Source: Actinocorallia longicatena
GTDB lineage: Bacteria; Actinomycetota; Actinomycetes; Streptosporangiales; Streptosporangiaceae
Direction of reading: 5' to 3'
Length of the DNA: 64,000 nucleotides
NCBI RefSeq assembly: GCF_039534125.1
Contig: NZ_BAAAUV010000035.1
Location: 1 to 64,000 of the forward strand
The first letter of the stretch is position 1, and the number at the start of each line of letters is the position of its first letter. The notes below the pieces were generated by a model, which was not told the DNA's origin, searched no databases, and was given only the letters and a program-made list of their open reading frames with translations. This document shows, piece after piece, positions 39,718 to 47,030 of this stretch. Made by a program: the position numbers and the translations under genes.

Positions 39718-40905
39718 GTGACCCCCACCCTCACGGCGGCGATGGCGCTGCAAGACGGGCTGGTCGAGCTGCGGCGCGCGATCCACGCCGAACCCGAGCT
39801 CGGCCTTCACCTCCCCCTCACCCAGGAGAAGGTCCTCGCCTCGCTGCGGGGGCTGCCACTGGAGATCACCACCGGGAAGGCCCTGTCGTCGGTGACGGCC
39901 GTCCTGAACGGCTCGCGGCCGGGGCCGACGGTCCTGCTCCGCGCCGACATGGACGCCCTTCCGCTGGAGGAGCAGGCCGACGTGGAGTTCCGCTCGACCA
40001 GGGGCGGGGTGATGCACGCCTGCGGGCACGACCTGCACACCGCGATGCTGGTGGGGGCGGCCCGCCTGCTGTCGGAGTCCGACTTCCCCGGCAGCGTGAT
40101 CTTCATGTTCCAGCCCGGTGAGGAGGGCTACGCCGGGGCCAAGATGATGATCGACGAGGGGGTGCTGGAGGCCACCTGGCAGAAGCCCGTCGCCGCCTTC
40201 GCCCTGCACGTCATCCCGGCGCTGCCGCACGGCCTCGTCACCTGCAAGGGCGGGCCGATCCTGGCCGCGGCCGACACCGTCTCGGTCCGGGTGCGCGGAC
40301 TCGGCGGCCACTCCTCGACCCCGCACCAGACCCGCGACCCCATCCCGCCGGCCTGCGAGATGGTGACCGCGCTCCAGACCTACGTGACGCGCGCCTTCGA
40401 CGTCTTCGACCCGGTCGTGCTGACGATCGGCTCGTTCCACTCCGGCCACGCGCCGAACATCATCCCCGACGACGTCACCTTCACCGGCACCATCCGGTCC
40501 TTCTCGCCGGAGTCGCAGCGGCGGATCGAGGCGGGCTTCCACCAGGTCGTCAACGGGGTCGCGGCGGCGCACGGCGTCGCGGTCGAGATCGACTACCGGC
40601 AGGACTACCCGGTGACCGTCAACGATCCGGGCGAGGCCGAGTTCCTCGGCGGGGCGGTCCGCGATCTTCTCGGGGCGGACCGGTACCGGGATCTGCCGGT
40701 CCCGCTGCCGGGCTCGGAGGACTTCTCCTTCGTGCTCGGCTCGGTGCCGGGCGCGCTCGCCCTGATCAGCGCCTGCCCGCCCGACCAGGACGAGACGACG
40801 CTGCCCGACATCCACTCGGCCGAGGCCGTCTTCGACGACTCCGCGCTCGCCCGCGGCAGCGCGATCTACGCCGAACTCGCACTAAAACGTCTGAACCGGG
40901 TCTAA
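39718..40905 (+). CDS. M20D-family amidohydrolase (hippurate hydrolase/N-acyl-amino-acid hydrolase type)
   Basis: 395 residues. LRRAIHAEPELGLHLPLTQEKVLASL, RADMDALPLEEQADVEFRSTRGGVMHACGHDLHTAMLVGAARLL (CGHD-H metal Cys and His), QPGEEGYAGAKMMIDEG (catalytic Glu) and FALHVIPALPHG are the standard M20D landmarks; GSEDFSFVL near the end is the last ligand site. These enzymes cleave N-acyl amino acids such as N-acetyl or N-benzoyl forms. I start at GTG 39718, with AGAGGA 7 bases upstream; GTGs at 39715 or 39682 are possible. The SLT-like gene begins 11 bases after its stop. Confidence 0.9.
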   Translation: MTPTLTAAMALQDGLVELRRAIHAEPELGLHLPLTQEKVLASLRGLPLEITTGKALSSVTAVLNGSRPGPTVLLRADMDALPLEEQADVEFRSTRGGVMHACGHDLHTAMLVGAARLLSESDFPGSVIFMFQPGEEGYAGAKMMIDEGVLEATWQKPVAAFALHVIPALPHGLVTCKGGPILAAADTVSVRVRGLGGHSSTPHQTRDPIPPACEMVTALQTYVTRAFDVFDPVVLTIGSFHSGHAPNIIPDDVTFTGTIRSFSPESQRRIEAGFHQVVNGVAAAHGVAVEIDYRQDYPVTVNDPGEAEFLGGAVRDLLGADRYRDLPVPLPGSEDFSFVLGSVPGALALISACPPDQDETTLPDIHSAEAVFDDSALARGSAIYAELALKRLNRV

Positions 40906-40916
40906 CCTACGTATCC

Positions 40917-41579
40917 ATGCATGAAAGCCGTCGCCCCCTGATCATTCGGATCCTGACCAGCAACGCGCTGATCGGGCTGGTCGCGATGGTCGTGCTGGGG
41001 GTCGTGGCCTTCAATCTGAACTTCGGCGGCACGTCCGGGCCGCCCGCGCTGGCCGAGGACGGCCCCATCTCGGCGAACGAGGCCCTCCAGCTCATCCAGC
41101 AGCCGGACATCGGCCCGATCGAGGCCAACGCGATCGCCAACGCCAAGCGGCGCGCCTACGAGCGGCAGAAGGCGATCGAGAAGAAGGCCCGCGAGAAGCG
41201 CGCCTGGTACCGCAAGCACAAGAAGGAGATCGACGCCAAGAAGGAGGCCGAGCGGATCGCCAAGCTCCCCAACCCCTCCTCCGAGGAGAACAAGAAGCTC
41301 GGCAAGCAGCTCAGCGACCTGCGCGGCTGGTCGTCCTGCTGGAAGTCGCTCGAGACCCTGTGGACCCACGAGAGCCACTGGAACGAGCGCGCCGACAACC
41401 CGTGGAGCGACGCCTACGGCATCCCGCAGGCCCTGCCCGGCACCAAGATGGCCACCGCCGGGCCCAACTGGCAGTACAACGCCACGACCCAGATCGTCTG
41501 GGGACTCGGCTACATCAAGTCCCGCTACGGCGACCCGTGCAAGGCCTGGGGCTTCTGGCAGTCCCACAACTGGTACTGA
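40917..41579 (+). CDS. Membrane-anchored small lytic-transglycosylase-like protein
   Basis: 220 residues. One N-terminal membrane helix (IIRILTSNALIGLVAMVVLGVVAFNL), a charged Lys/Glu-rich helix at about 78-135 likely to form a coiled coil, then an SLT-like domain: CWKSLETLWTHESHWNERADNPWSDAYGIPQALPGTKMATAGPNWQYNATTQIVWGLGYIKSRYGDPCKAWGFWQSHNWY. WTHESxWN carries the catalytic Glu of transglycosylases, and AYGIPQ corresponds to the usual GxxQ. It should act on peptidoglycan outside the membrane; actinobacterial aggregation-promoting proteins look similar. Two Cys may form a disulfide. Confidence 0.82.
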   Translation: MHESRRPLIIRILTSNALIGLVAMVVLGVVAFNLNFGGTSGPPALAEDGPISANEALQLIQQPDIGPIEANAIANAKRRAYERQKAIEKKAREKRAWYRKHKKEIDAKKEAERIAKLPNPSSEENKKLGKQLSDLRGWSSCWKSLETLWTHESHWNERADNPWSDAYGIPQALPGTKMATAGPNWQYNATTQIVWGLGYIKSRYGDPCKAWGFWQSHNWY

Positions 41580-41601
41580 GGCCCCGTCAACTGAGAACCC
41601 G

Positions 41602-42177
41602 TCAGCGGGCCAGGCGGCCGAGGATCGCGGTGACCTCGCCGATGACCTCCAAGGCCTCCTGGTCGGATTCGGCGGCGGCCACCTCGCGGCCCGCCTCGCC
41701 CATGACGGTCGTGAGCACCAGGGCCAGGACCCGGCTCTCGGTGGCCCCGAGCAGCCGGGTGTTGGACTCGATCCACTGGCGGGCCCTGGCGCGGCGGGTC
41801 AGCCCGAAGCCGGACGGGCCCTCGCCCCCCTGGAACAGGCGGGAGGCGGTGCGCTGCTCCCAGCAGACCTCCAGGAAGGCCCGCGAACCCAGGATGAACA
41901 GCTGGATCGGGTCCTTCTCGCCCTCGGCCCGCGCGGCCTTGACCGCGAGGGTGGCGCGGCGCTCCTGCTCGGTGGTGTAGTCCTCCCAGAGCGCGAGATA
42001 CAGCCCGGCCTTCCCGCCATAGTGGTGGTAGAGGCTGCCGACGCTGATCCCGGACCGCTCGACGATCTCCGCGATCCCCGCCCCGGCGTATCCCCGGTCG
42101 GCGAAGACGGCCTGCGCCGCGTCCAACAGCGCCTGACGGGTGGCATCGGCCCGCGCCCACTGCCGGTTCTCGCTCAT
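41602..42177 (-). CDS. TetR-family transcriptional regulator
   Basis: 191 residues. The N-terminal helix-turn-helix is TRQALLDAAQAVFADRGYAGAGIAEIVERSGISVGSLYHHYGGKAGLYLALWEDY. The C-terminal ligand domain (SRAFLEVCWEQRTASRLFQGG) is unassigned. TAAAAT on the minus strand lies 6 bases before the ATG, so leaderless. It is divergent from a second TetR at 42243 with 65 bases between them holding TTCTAGAA and GAAC repeats, suggesting self- or cross-control. Confidence 0.9.
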   Translation of the reverse strand: MSENRQWARADATRQALLDAAQAVFADRGYAGAGIAEIVERSGISVGSLYHHYGGKAGLYLALWEDYTTEQERRATLAVKAARAEGEKDPIQLFILGSRAFLEVCWEQRTASRLFQGGEGPSGFGLTRRARARQWIESNTRLLGATESRVLALVLTTVMGEAGREVAAAESDQEALEVIGEVTAILGRLAR

Positions 42178-42183
42178 GTGATG

Positions 42184-42234
42184 ATTTTAGAACATCCTTC
42201 TAGAACAATGCTCACAGGCCCGTCCCACTAGGAT
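42184..42234. promoter_or_regulatory. Divergent TetR-TetR promoter region with TTCTAGAA operator candidate
   Basis: Minus-strand -10 TAAAAT (42189-42184, 6 bases from its ATG) and plus-strand -10 TAGGAT (42229-42234, 8 bases from its ATG) flank TTAGAAC (42187-42193) and TTCTAGAAC (42198-42206). TTCTAGAA is a perfect 8-bp palindrome. Repeats inside a short divergent regulator gap are likely operators; which TetR binds is unknown. Confidence 0.5.
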
Positions 42235-42242
42235 GTCGGCCG

Positions 42243-42890
42243 ATGCCTACATCAACCTGGTACCGGCTGAATCCGGCGAAGCGCGAGCGGGTCCTCGAGG
42301 CCGCTCAGCGGGAGTTCGGCACGCACGGCTACTCCACGGGGAGCCTGAACACGATCGCCCGCGAGGCCGACATCGCCAAGGGCTCACTGTTCCAGTACTT
42401 CGCCGACAAGCTGGAGTTCTTCACCTACGTGGCCGAGGAGACCACCGGCCGGATCCGCGCGGAGATGGAGCGGCGGATAGCGGCCAGCGACTTCGACCAG
42501 CCCTACACCGAATGGCTGGCCGACGTGTGCTGCATGTGGGCCGACTACTTCGCCGAGCACCCGCTGGAGCGGGCCGTCACCGCCGCGATCAACCTGGAGA
42601 TCGACAACACGGTGCGGGCGCTGGTGCGCAAGCCGTCCAACGAGCACTACCTCGCCTCGATCAGGCCGCTGATCGCGACCTGGCGCGAGCGCAACCAGAT
42701 GCGCGAGGAGCTCGACGACGACCACGCCACCGCGCTGCTCCTGCTGATCCTCCCGCACATCGCCCTCGGCCCCTACTACGACGGCATCGACCCGGTGCTC
42801 GGGCTGCGCGGCCGCACCCCCCAGGAGCAGTACCCGATCATCCGCTCGTTCGTGCGGACGCTCTCACCGGTCTTCGACGCGAAATCCTGA
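42243..42890 (+). CDS. TetR-family transcriptional regulator
   Basis: 215 residues. Helix-turn-helix KRERVLEAAQREFGTHGYSTGSLNTIAREADIAKGSLFQYFADKLEFFTYV, the FQYF recognition helix end being typical. The C-terminal domain is TetR-like and unassigned (ILPHIALGPYYDGIDPVLGLRG). ATG is 8 bases after TAGGAT. Its last nine codons overlap the convergent CMD-deazaflavin gene by 27 bases. Divergent from another TetR. Confidence 0.9.
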   Translation: MPTSTWYRLNPAKRERVLEAAQREFGTHGYSTGSLNTIAREADIAKGSLFQYFADKLEFFTYVAEETTGRIRAEMERRIAASDFDQPYTEWLADVCCMWADYFAEHPLERAVTAAINLEIDNTVRALVRKPSNEHYLASIRPLIATWRERNQMREELDDDHATALLLLILPHIALGPYYDGIDPVLGLRGRTPQEQYPIIRSFVRTLSPVFDAKS

Positions 42891-44132
42891 GTTCCGCACC
42901 ATCGCCTCCGTCGCGTCCACGCCGACGGACAGGCAGAGCGCCAGCTTCTGCGGGACGGTCAGCGCGAGCTCGGCCCAGGTCCGGTCCGACAGCATCCGGT
43001 CGGTGAGCAGCTCGGCCTCCGCCGCGGCGTACAGACCCGGGGGCACCTCGGCGCGGACGGCCTCGCGGAAGCGGTGCCAGGCCGGCAGCAGCGGACGGCC
43101 CGCACCGGCCTCCCGGCGAGGCGGCGACGGGCGTTCCGGGACGCCGTCGAGGTCGGCGACCAGGAGCCTGCTCAGCCGGGCCACCGGCCGGAACGGGGCG
43201 GGCACGAGGTCGCCGTCGGTCGCGGCGTCGGTCAGCCGGACCCCACGGATCCGGTGCAGCCGGCCGAGCCGCTCGATCCCGCCCCCGTCCGCGGCCAGCA
43301 CGTTGCGGACCCAGTCGGAGCGGTCCCCGTACATCACGAAGATGATGATCTTGTTGCCGTTCCGCACGGCCGTCACCGGGGTGCGCCGGACCGTGCCCGA
43401 GATCCTGCCCCGGTGCACGACGGTCGCGAAGGGCGGCAGATAGGGCGAGTACCGGCCCTGGACGGCGTTGGCGGCCCTGGAGAACCAGCCGGGCCAGTCC
43501 GGCAGGAACCGGTCGCTGTCGTCGGCGGAGCGCAGCCAGCCGAGCGGGCCGCTCTCCCACGCCCCGGGCTCGGGCTCGGCCCCCGCGGACTTCAGCAGCA
43601 TGGCGAGCATCTCGTAGTGCCCGACCAGGAAGCACAGGTCGCGGATCTGCCCGGCCGACAGGAAACCCTCCAGCCGGGCGCGGGCGGCCGCGCCCAGTTC
43701 CCGTTCCCGGTACAGGTCGTCGGTGGCGGCGATCAGGGCGCGCTGCCGCTCGTCCCCGCCCTTGCCCTCGGCGATCCGCTCGACGTTCCCGATGGAGATC
43801 CCGGCGTTGCGCGACAGGTGGACATGGTGGAAGAACTCGTACCAGCCGCCGGCGTTCCAGGTGGCGCGGAGCGTCACGAGCTCGGTGGGGGCGCGGCCCA
43901 GGCTGCCGCGCGGGACCAGTTCGTAGGCGAAGGGCAGGTAGGCGCGGGCGACCTCGGGGAGCAGGCCCAGCACCTGGACGAGCCGGGTCTCGCCGGTCCC
44001 GGCGAGCAGGCCCACGCCCTTCGAGACCAGCCAGGCGGGGACGCCCAGATCGGCACGGCCGCCGAACGGGACGCGCGGAGGGTCGGCGGCCTTCCAGTGC
44101 GGAGCCGCTGCGAGCCGTTCGATGACGCCCAT
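42864..44132 (-). CDS. Fusion of a carboxymuconolactone-decarboxylase-like domain and an F420-dependent nitroreductase-like domain
   Basis: 422 residues. Residues about 30-190 are an AhpD/CMD helical domain: LPEVARAYLPFAYELVPRGSLGRAPTELVTLRATWNAGGWYEFFHHVHLSRNAGISIGNVERI. The usual CxxC-H is replaced by EFFHHVHL, so it is not a peroxidase with a Cys pair. Residues about 225-310 (PPFATVVHRGRISGTVRRTPVTAVRNGNKIIIFVMYGDRSDWVRNVLAADGGGIERLGRLHRIRGVRLTD) are a Ddn-type deazaflavin (F420)-dependent domain, in which the strand order is intact. The remainder resembles neither. Divergent from a TetR gene, which probably regulates it. The fusion suggests reduction of a ring compound. Confidence 0.75.
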   Translation of the reverse strand: MGVIERLAAAPHWKAADPPRVPFGGRADLGVPAWLVSKGVGLLAGTGETRLVQVLGLLPEVARAYLPFAYELVPRGSLGRAPTELVTLRATWNAGGWYEFFHHVHLSRNAGISIGNVERIAEGKGGDERQRALIAATDDLYRERELGAAARARLEGFLSAGQIRDLCFLVGHYEMLAMLLKSAGAEPEPGAWESGPLGWLRSADDSDRFLPDWPGWFSRAANAVQGRYSPYLPPFATVVHRGRISGTVRRTPVTAVRNGNKIIIFVMYGDRSDWVRNVLAADGGGIERLGRLHRIRGVRLTDAATDGDLVPAPFRPVARLSRLLVADLDGVPERPSPPRREAGAGRPLLPAWHRFREAVRAEVPPGLYAAAEAELLTDRMLSDRTWAELALTVPQKLALCLSVGVDATEAMVRNSGFRVEDR

Positions 44133-44180
44133 GAAGTCTCCCTCGAAGGGTGAGGCTTACGCCGTACGAGCCTAGCCTAT

Positions 44181-44206
44181 TGCGACGTATCTGTTACATT
44201 GTCGCA
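44181..44206. promoter_or_regulatory. TetR operator candidate TGCGAC-N14-GTCGCA
   Basis: TGCGAC (44181-44186) and GTCGCA (44201-44206) form a perfect inverted repeat spanning TACATT (44195-44200), the -10 of the TetR gene, 7 bases before its GTG. Occupancy would block the regulator's own promoter and probably the divergent fusion gene. Confidence 0.55.
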
Positions 44207-44207
44207 G

Positions 44208-44786
44208 GTGATCGCCGCTCTACCCGGTCTCCCCCCGGTCCCCCCGCCGGCCCTCGACCCCTACCTCGACGCCGCCTCCCGCTGCTTCGCCCGGTTCGGC
44301 CTCGGCCACACCTCGGTCCAGGACGTCGCCAAGGAGATGGGCGTCAACCGGACCACGGTGTACCGGCAGGTCGGGACGGTCGAGCAGATCGCGCTGCTGC
44401 TGTGCGCCCGCGACGTGAACCGCGTCCTCACCTCCCTGCCGGCCCGGCTGACCGGCGCCCTTGGCCCGGAGGAGGTCGTGGACCTGGTCGCGACCGTCAT
44501 CGACGAGGCCATCGCCCATCCGGTGCTGGCCAAGATGCTCGCCGACGAGCGCGAGACCATCGGCGTCCTGTTCGCCTCGGAGATCCCCGCCCTGCTGCGC
44601 TCCACCGCCGAGATCATCACTCCGCTGGTCGCGCTGACGCTCAGCTCGTCCCAGATCGCGACCCGCGATCCCTCGGTGCTGGCCGAGTGGCTGGTGCGCA
44701 TCGCCTGCTCCCTCGTGGTCGCCCCACCGCCGACCCCGCTGCGCCCCTTCCTCGCCGAACTGCTGCTCCCCGCCCTGACGCCCTGA
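44208..44786 (+). CDS. TetR-family transcriptional regulator
   Basis: 192 residues from the leaderless GTG at 44208 (TTG at 44199 is the alternative). Helix-turn-helix: LDAASRCFARFGLGHTSVQDVAKEMGVNRTTVYRQVGTVEQIALLLCARDV; the YRQVGTVEQ segment is a TetR subgroup common in mycobacteria. It should autoregulate through the inverted repeat covering its promoter and control the divergent CMD-deazaflavin gene. A hairpin terminator follows. Confidence 0.88.
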   Translation: MIAALPGLPPVPPPALDPYLDAASRCFARFGLGHTSVQDVAKEMGVNRTTVYRQVGTVEQIALLLCARDVNRVLTSLPARLTGALGPEEVVDLVATVIDEAIAHPVLAKMLADERETIGVLFASEIPALLRSTAEIITPLVALTLSSSQIATRDPSVLAEWLVRIACSLVVAPPPTPLRPFLAELLLPALTP

Positions 44787-44792
44787 ACGCGA

Positions 44793-44821
44793 ACGGCCCC
44801 CGCTCTCGCAGCGGGGGCCGT
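44793..44821 (+). terminator. Hairpin terminator after the TetR gene
   Basis: Perfect 12-bp stem ACGGCCCCCGCT (44793-44804) with its complement (44810-44821), loop CTCGC. It lies between two convergent genes and can act on both. Confidence 0.8.
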
Positions 44822-44836
44822 CGTGGGGGTGGGAGG

Positions 44837-45166
44837 CTAGGCGGGCATCGCGGCGGCGAGGCTCTTGGCCACGAACGCCGAGACCACGGGACGCGCGGTG
44901 TCGGAGAGCAGCGAGCTGACCGCGTCGAAGAAGAACTGGAGCTTGTCGCGCTCGGACACGGTGCCGGCCAGCGCCTCCTGGACGGAGGCGTCGGAACCGA
45001 GCAGCTCCACGGCCGCCCCGATCACCGCTTCCACCGGGACGTTCTCGTTGACGACCTTCTCCACCTCCGCCTCGGACGGCGCCGGATGGGCGGCGAAGTA
45101 CTCGTTGATCCGCTCGATCTGGACGAGCGGCCCGATCCTGTCGCGGATCACCTGTTCTGCGGTCAT
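44837..45166 (-). CDS. Hypothetical small protein
   Basis: 109 residues, not recognised. Composition is acidic and helical: MTAEQVIRDRIGPLVQIERINEYFAAHPAPSEAEVEKVVNENVPVEAVIGAAVELLGSD, then a second helical half ending in AFVAKSLAAAMPA. No signal, no Cys. The ATG is 8 bases after TAAGCT on the minus strand, supporting expression. It lies between a TetR gene and an SCP2 gene, with the latter 64 bases upstream in the same direction, so it may share a transcript with SCP2. Confidence 0.65.
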   Translation of the reverse strand: MTAEQVIRDRIGPLVQIERINEYFAAHPAPSEAEVEKVVNENVPVEAVIGAAVELLGSDASVQEALAGTVSERDKLQFFFDAVSSLLSDTARPVVSAFVAKSLAAAMPA

Positions 45167-45230
45167 GACGACGCAGCTTAGATGTGACGGATGTGTTCCG
45201 TCTGACCGGAAGCGGACATAGAGACCGGTG

Positions 45231-45617
45231 TCAGGCCGTGAGGTCCTGGATGCGCTTGTGGAAGGCGATCTGCTCGGGAGTGGGCTCGCCCTGGTCGGCG
45301 ACGAGGCCCATGACCTGGGCGGAGTCGCCCTCGATGGTCAGCTCGCCGGACATGATGGCGGCCATGACCAGGCTGGGGTCCTGGTCGACGAACAGGCGCT
45401 GGGCCACCTCGTAGGGCACGTTCACGGTGGTGGGGGCGTCGGTGAGGCCGCGTTCGACCACGCCGTCGCGGGAGTGGACCTGGACGTCGCCGTCGGGGCC
45501 GCCCTTCACGACGAGGTTCACGAGGACTCCCTTGGCCTCCGCCGGGGGCTCGGGCCACTCGGGCTTCAGGGCCTCGACGGCGTCGAGCCAGGCGTTGGAA
45601 AGGAAGACATGCGCCAT
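45231..45617 (-). CDS. SCP2 sterol-binding domain protein
   Basis: 128 residues. The sequence runs MAHVFLSNAWLDAVEALKPEWPEPPAEAKGVLVNLVVKGGPDGDVQVHSRDGVVERGL, then VPYEVAQRLFVDQDPSLVMAAIMSGELTIEGDSAQVMGLVAD. The closing GELTIEGDxxQVMGL is the SCP2 lipid-pocket helix and strand. It probably binds a lipid or acyl-CoA in the cytosol. AGGAG lies 9 bases before the ATG. It is 13 bases downstream of the ABC1-like pseudokinase and likely co-transcribed, linking that protein with lipid handling. Confidence 0.85.
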   Translation of the reverse strand: MAHVFLSNAWLDAVEALKPEWPEPPAEAKGVLVNLVVKGGPDGDVQVHSRDGVVERGLTDAPTTVNVPYEVAQRLFVDQDPSLVMAAIMSGELTIEGDSAQVMGLVADQGEPTPEQIAFHKRIQDLTA

Positions 45618-45630
45618 TGCTGAGTACTCC

Positions 45631-46929
45631 TCAGGATCGCGGGTTGCCGAGCCGGCCGTTGATCTCGGCCAGCCTCGGGATGAGCGGGAACAGTGCCTGC
45701 GCGAGTGGCATCGCAGGGGCAACATGATGGGTGACCGCGCGGAAGGTGAGCAAGGCCCTGAACCACTGGACGATCTCCACGGGGGCCTGGAAGCCGTGCC
45801 GGACCGCGAGCGATCCCAGCACCTTCCCGGCCGCGTCGCCGCCGGTGAACAGGGCCTTGGGCGACAGTTCGGGCGCGGCGCGCAGGTCGTCGAGCAGGGC
45901 GGCGGTGTCGGTGCCGGGCGACAGGACGCCCAGGCGGCCGAGGGCGTCGACCTGGCCGGGGTGGTCCCCGCCGAACAGGGCCGTCACGTAGTCGAGGACC
46001 GCCCGGCGGGTCGCGGTGCCGAGCCTGCCGAGCGCGCTGCATCCGACGATCAGCAGGGAGCCGTCCTCGAGCACGAACAGGTGCTCGGAGCGCAGGTCGG
46101 CGTGGAAGATCCCGTCGGCGAGGGCCGCCTCGACCGTCACGGCCTGGAGCGCGGCGGCGGCCTTGCGCCGGTCGACCCGGCCGAGGGCCCGCGCCAGCGG
46201 GACGGCCCCGGGGACCGCGGCGAAGCCGACGGCGTCCGGTGAGCTGAGGCCGTCCAGGGGCTCGGCGACGGCCACCTTCGGGACGGCCGCCGCGAGTTCC
46301 GCGGTGTTGAGCGCGTCGTTGCGCAGGTCGGTGTGCTCGACGGCCTGCCGGGCGGCCGAGCGGAGCACGCCGAGCGGGTTGGCGTGGTTGAACGGCGGCA
46401 CGAGCTGGGCCGGGATCAGCAGGGTCGCGGCGAGCCTGATGTCGGCCTCCAGCTGGGCGCGGACGCCCGGGCGCGCCACCCGGAAGAGGGCCTGCGTGCC
46501 GTCGTCGAGGACGGCCCGGTGGAGCTGGCTGAGCGGGGAGACCGCGAGCGGCTCGCAGTCGAGCGAGGCGACCCGGCCGGGGAAGGACCTCCGGAGGATC
46601 GCCCAGACCGTGTCGGCGGTCAGCGGATCGGGGACGACGGGACGGTCGCGGAACTCCTCGACGAGCGGGGCGGGGGCCATCCCGCCGGCCTGTTCGAGCA
46701 GCCGGGCGACCTCCGCCGCGGACGGCCCGAGCACGGCGAGCTGCTCCCGCAGCCAGCCCGACATGATCGCCTTGGGCGAGCGGACACCCCCCGTGACCAG
46801 CCGCGCCGTCCACCTCGCCTGCCCGATCGGGACGGCGAGGGCGTGCCGGGCTGTTCTCAGCAGCGGAATCCGGCCGGGACGCGTCCAGTCCGCCGCCTCC
46901 AGCGCCAGGCGTTCGTCGCGGGTCGTCAT
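45631..46929 (-). CDS. Degenerate ABC1/UbiB-family pseudokinase
   Basis: 432 residues. The overall layout follows the ABC1 (AarF/UbiB) family: SPLSQLHRAVLDDGTQALFRVARPGVRAQLEADIRLAATLL aligns to ASIGQVHxxxxxxGxxVxVKVQRPGV, and ADGIFHADLRSEHLFVLEDGSLLIVGCSALG to FHADPHPGNxxxxxDGxxxLLDFG. But the KxGQ motif is absent, the Lys of VKVQ is Arg, the Asn of HPGN is lost, and DFG reads VGC. It should not bind or hydrolyse ATP like UbiB. Leaderless start 7 bases after TAGGGT. It is divergent from an intact ABC1 kinase and precedes an SCP2 gene. Regulatory or scaffold role inferred. Confidence 0.75.
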   Translation of the reverse strand: MTTRDERLALEAADWTRPGRIPLLRTARHALAVPIGQARWTARLVTGGVRSPKAIMSGWLREQLAVLGPSAAEVARLLEQAGGMAPAPLVEEFRDRPVVPDPLTADTVWAILRRSFPGRVASLDCEPLAVSPLSQLHRAVLDDGTQALFRVARPGVRAQLEADIRLAATLLIPAQLVPPFNHANPLGVLRSAARQAVEHTDLRNDALNTAELAAAVPKVAVAEPLDGLSSPDAVGFAAVPGAVPLARALGRVDRRKAAAALQAVTVEAALADGIFHADLRSEHLFVLEDGSLLIVGCSALGRLGTATRRAVLDYVTALFGGDHPGQVDALGRLGVLSPGTDTAALLDDLRAAPELSPKALFTGGDAAGKVLGSLAVRHGFQAPVEIVQWFRALLTFRAVTHHVAPAMPLAQALFPLIPRLAEINGRLGNPRS

Positions 46930-46936
46930 GCTTTCG

Positions 46937-46987
46937 ACCCTAGATCCCTCTCAGCGTGACATGCAACATATCGACACCTTTGTTGCA
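46937..46987. promoter_or_regulatory. Promoter and inverted repeat between the ABC1 pair
   Basis: Minus-strand TTGCAT (46966-46961) and TAGGGT (46942-46937), 18 bp apart, drive the pseudokinase. TGCAACA (46962-46968) and TGTTGCA (46981-46987) form a perfect 7-bp inverted repeat with 12 bases between, covering the -35. A shared operator for both divergent ABC1 genes is plausible. Confidence 0.5.
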
Positions 46988-47030
46988 ATGAACTAACTTC
47001 CCCCTGGGGAGCCACTGTAATGGAGGACTT

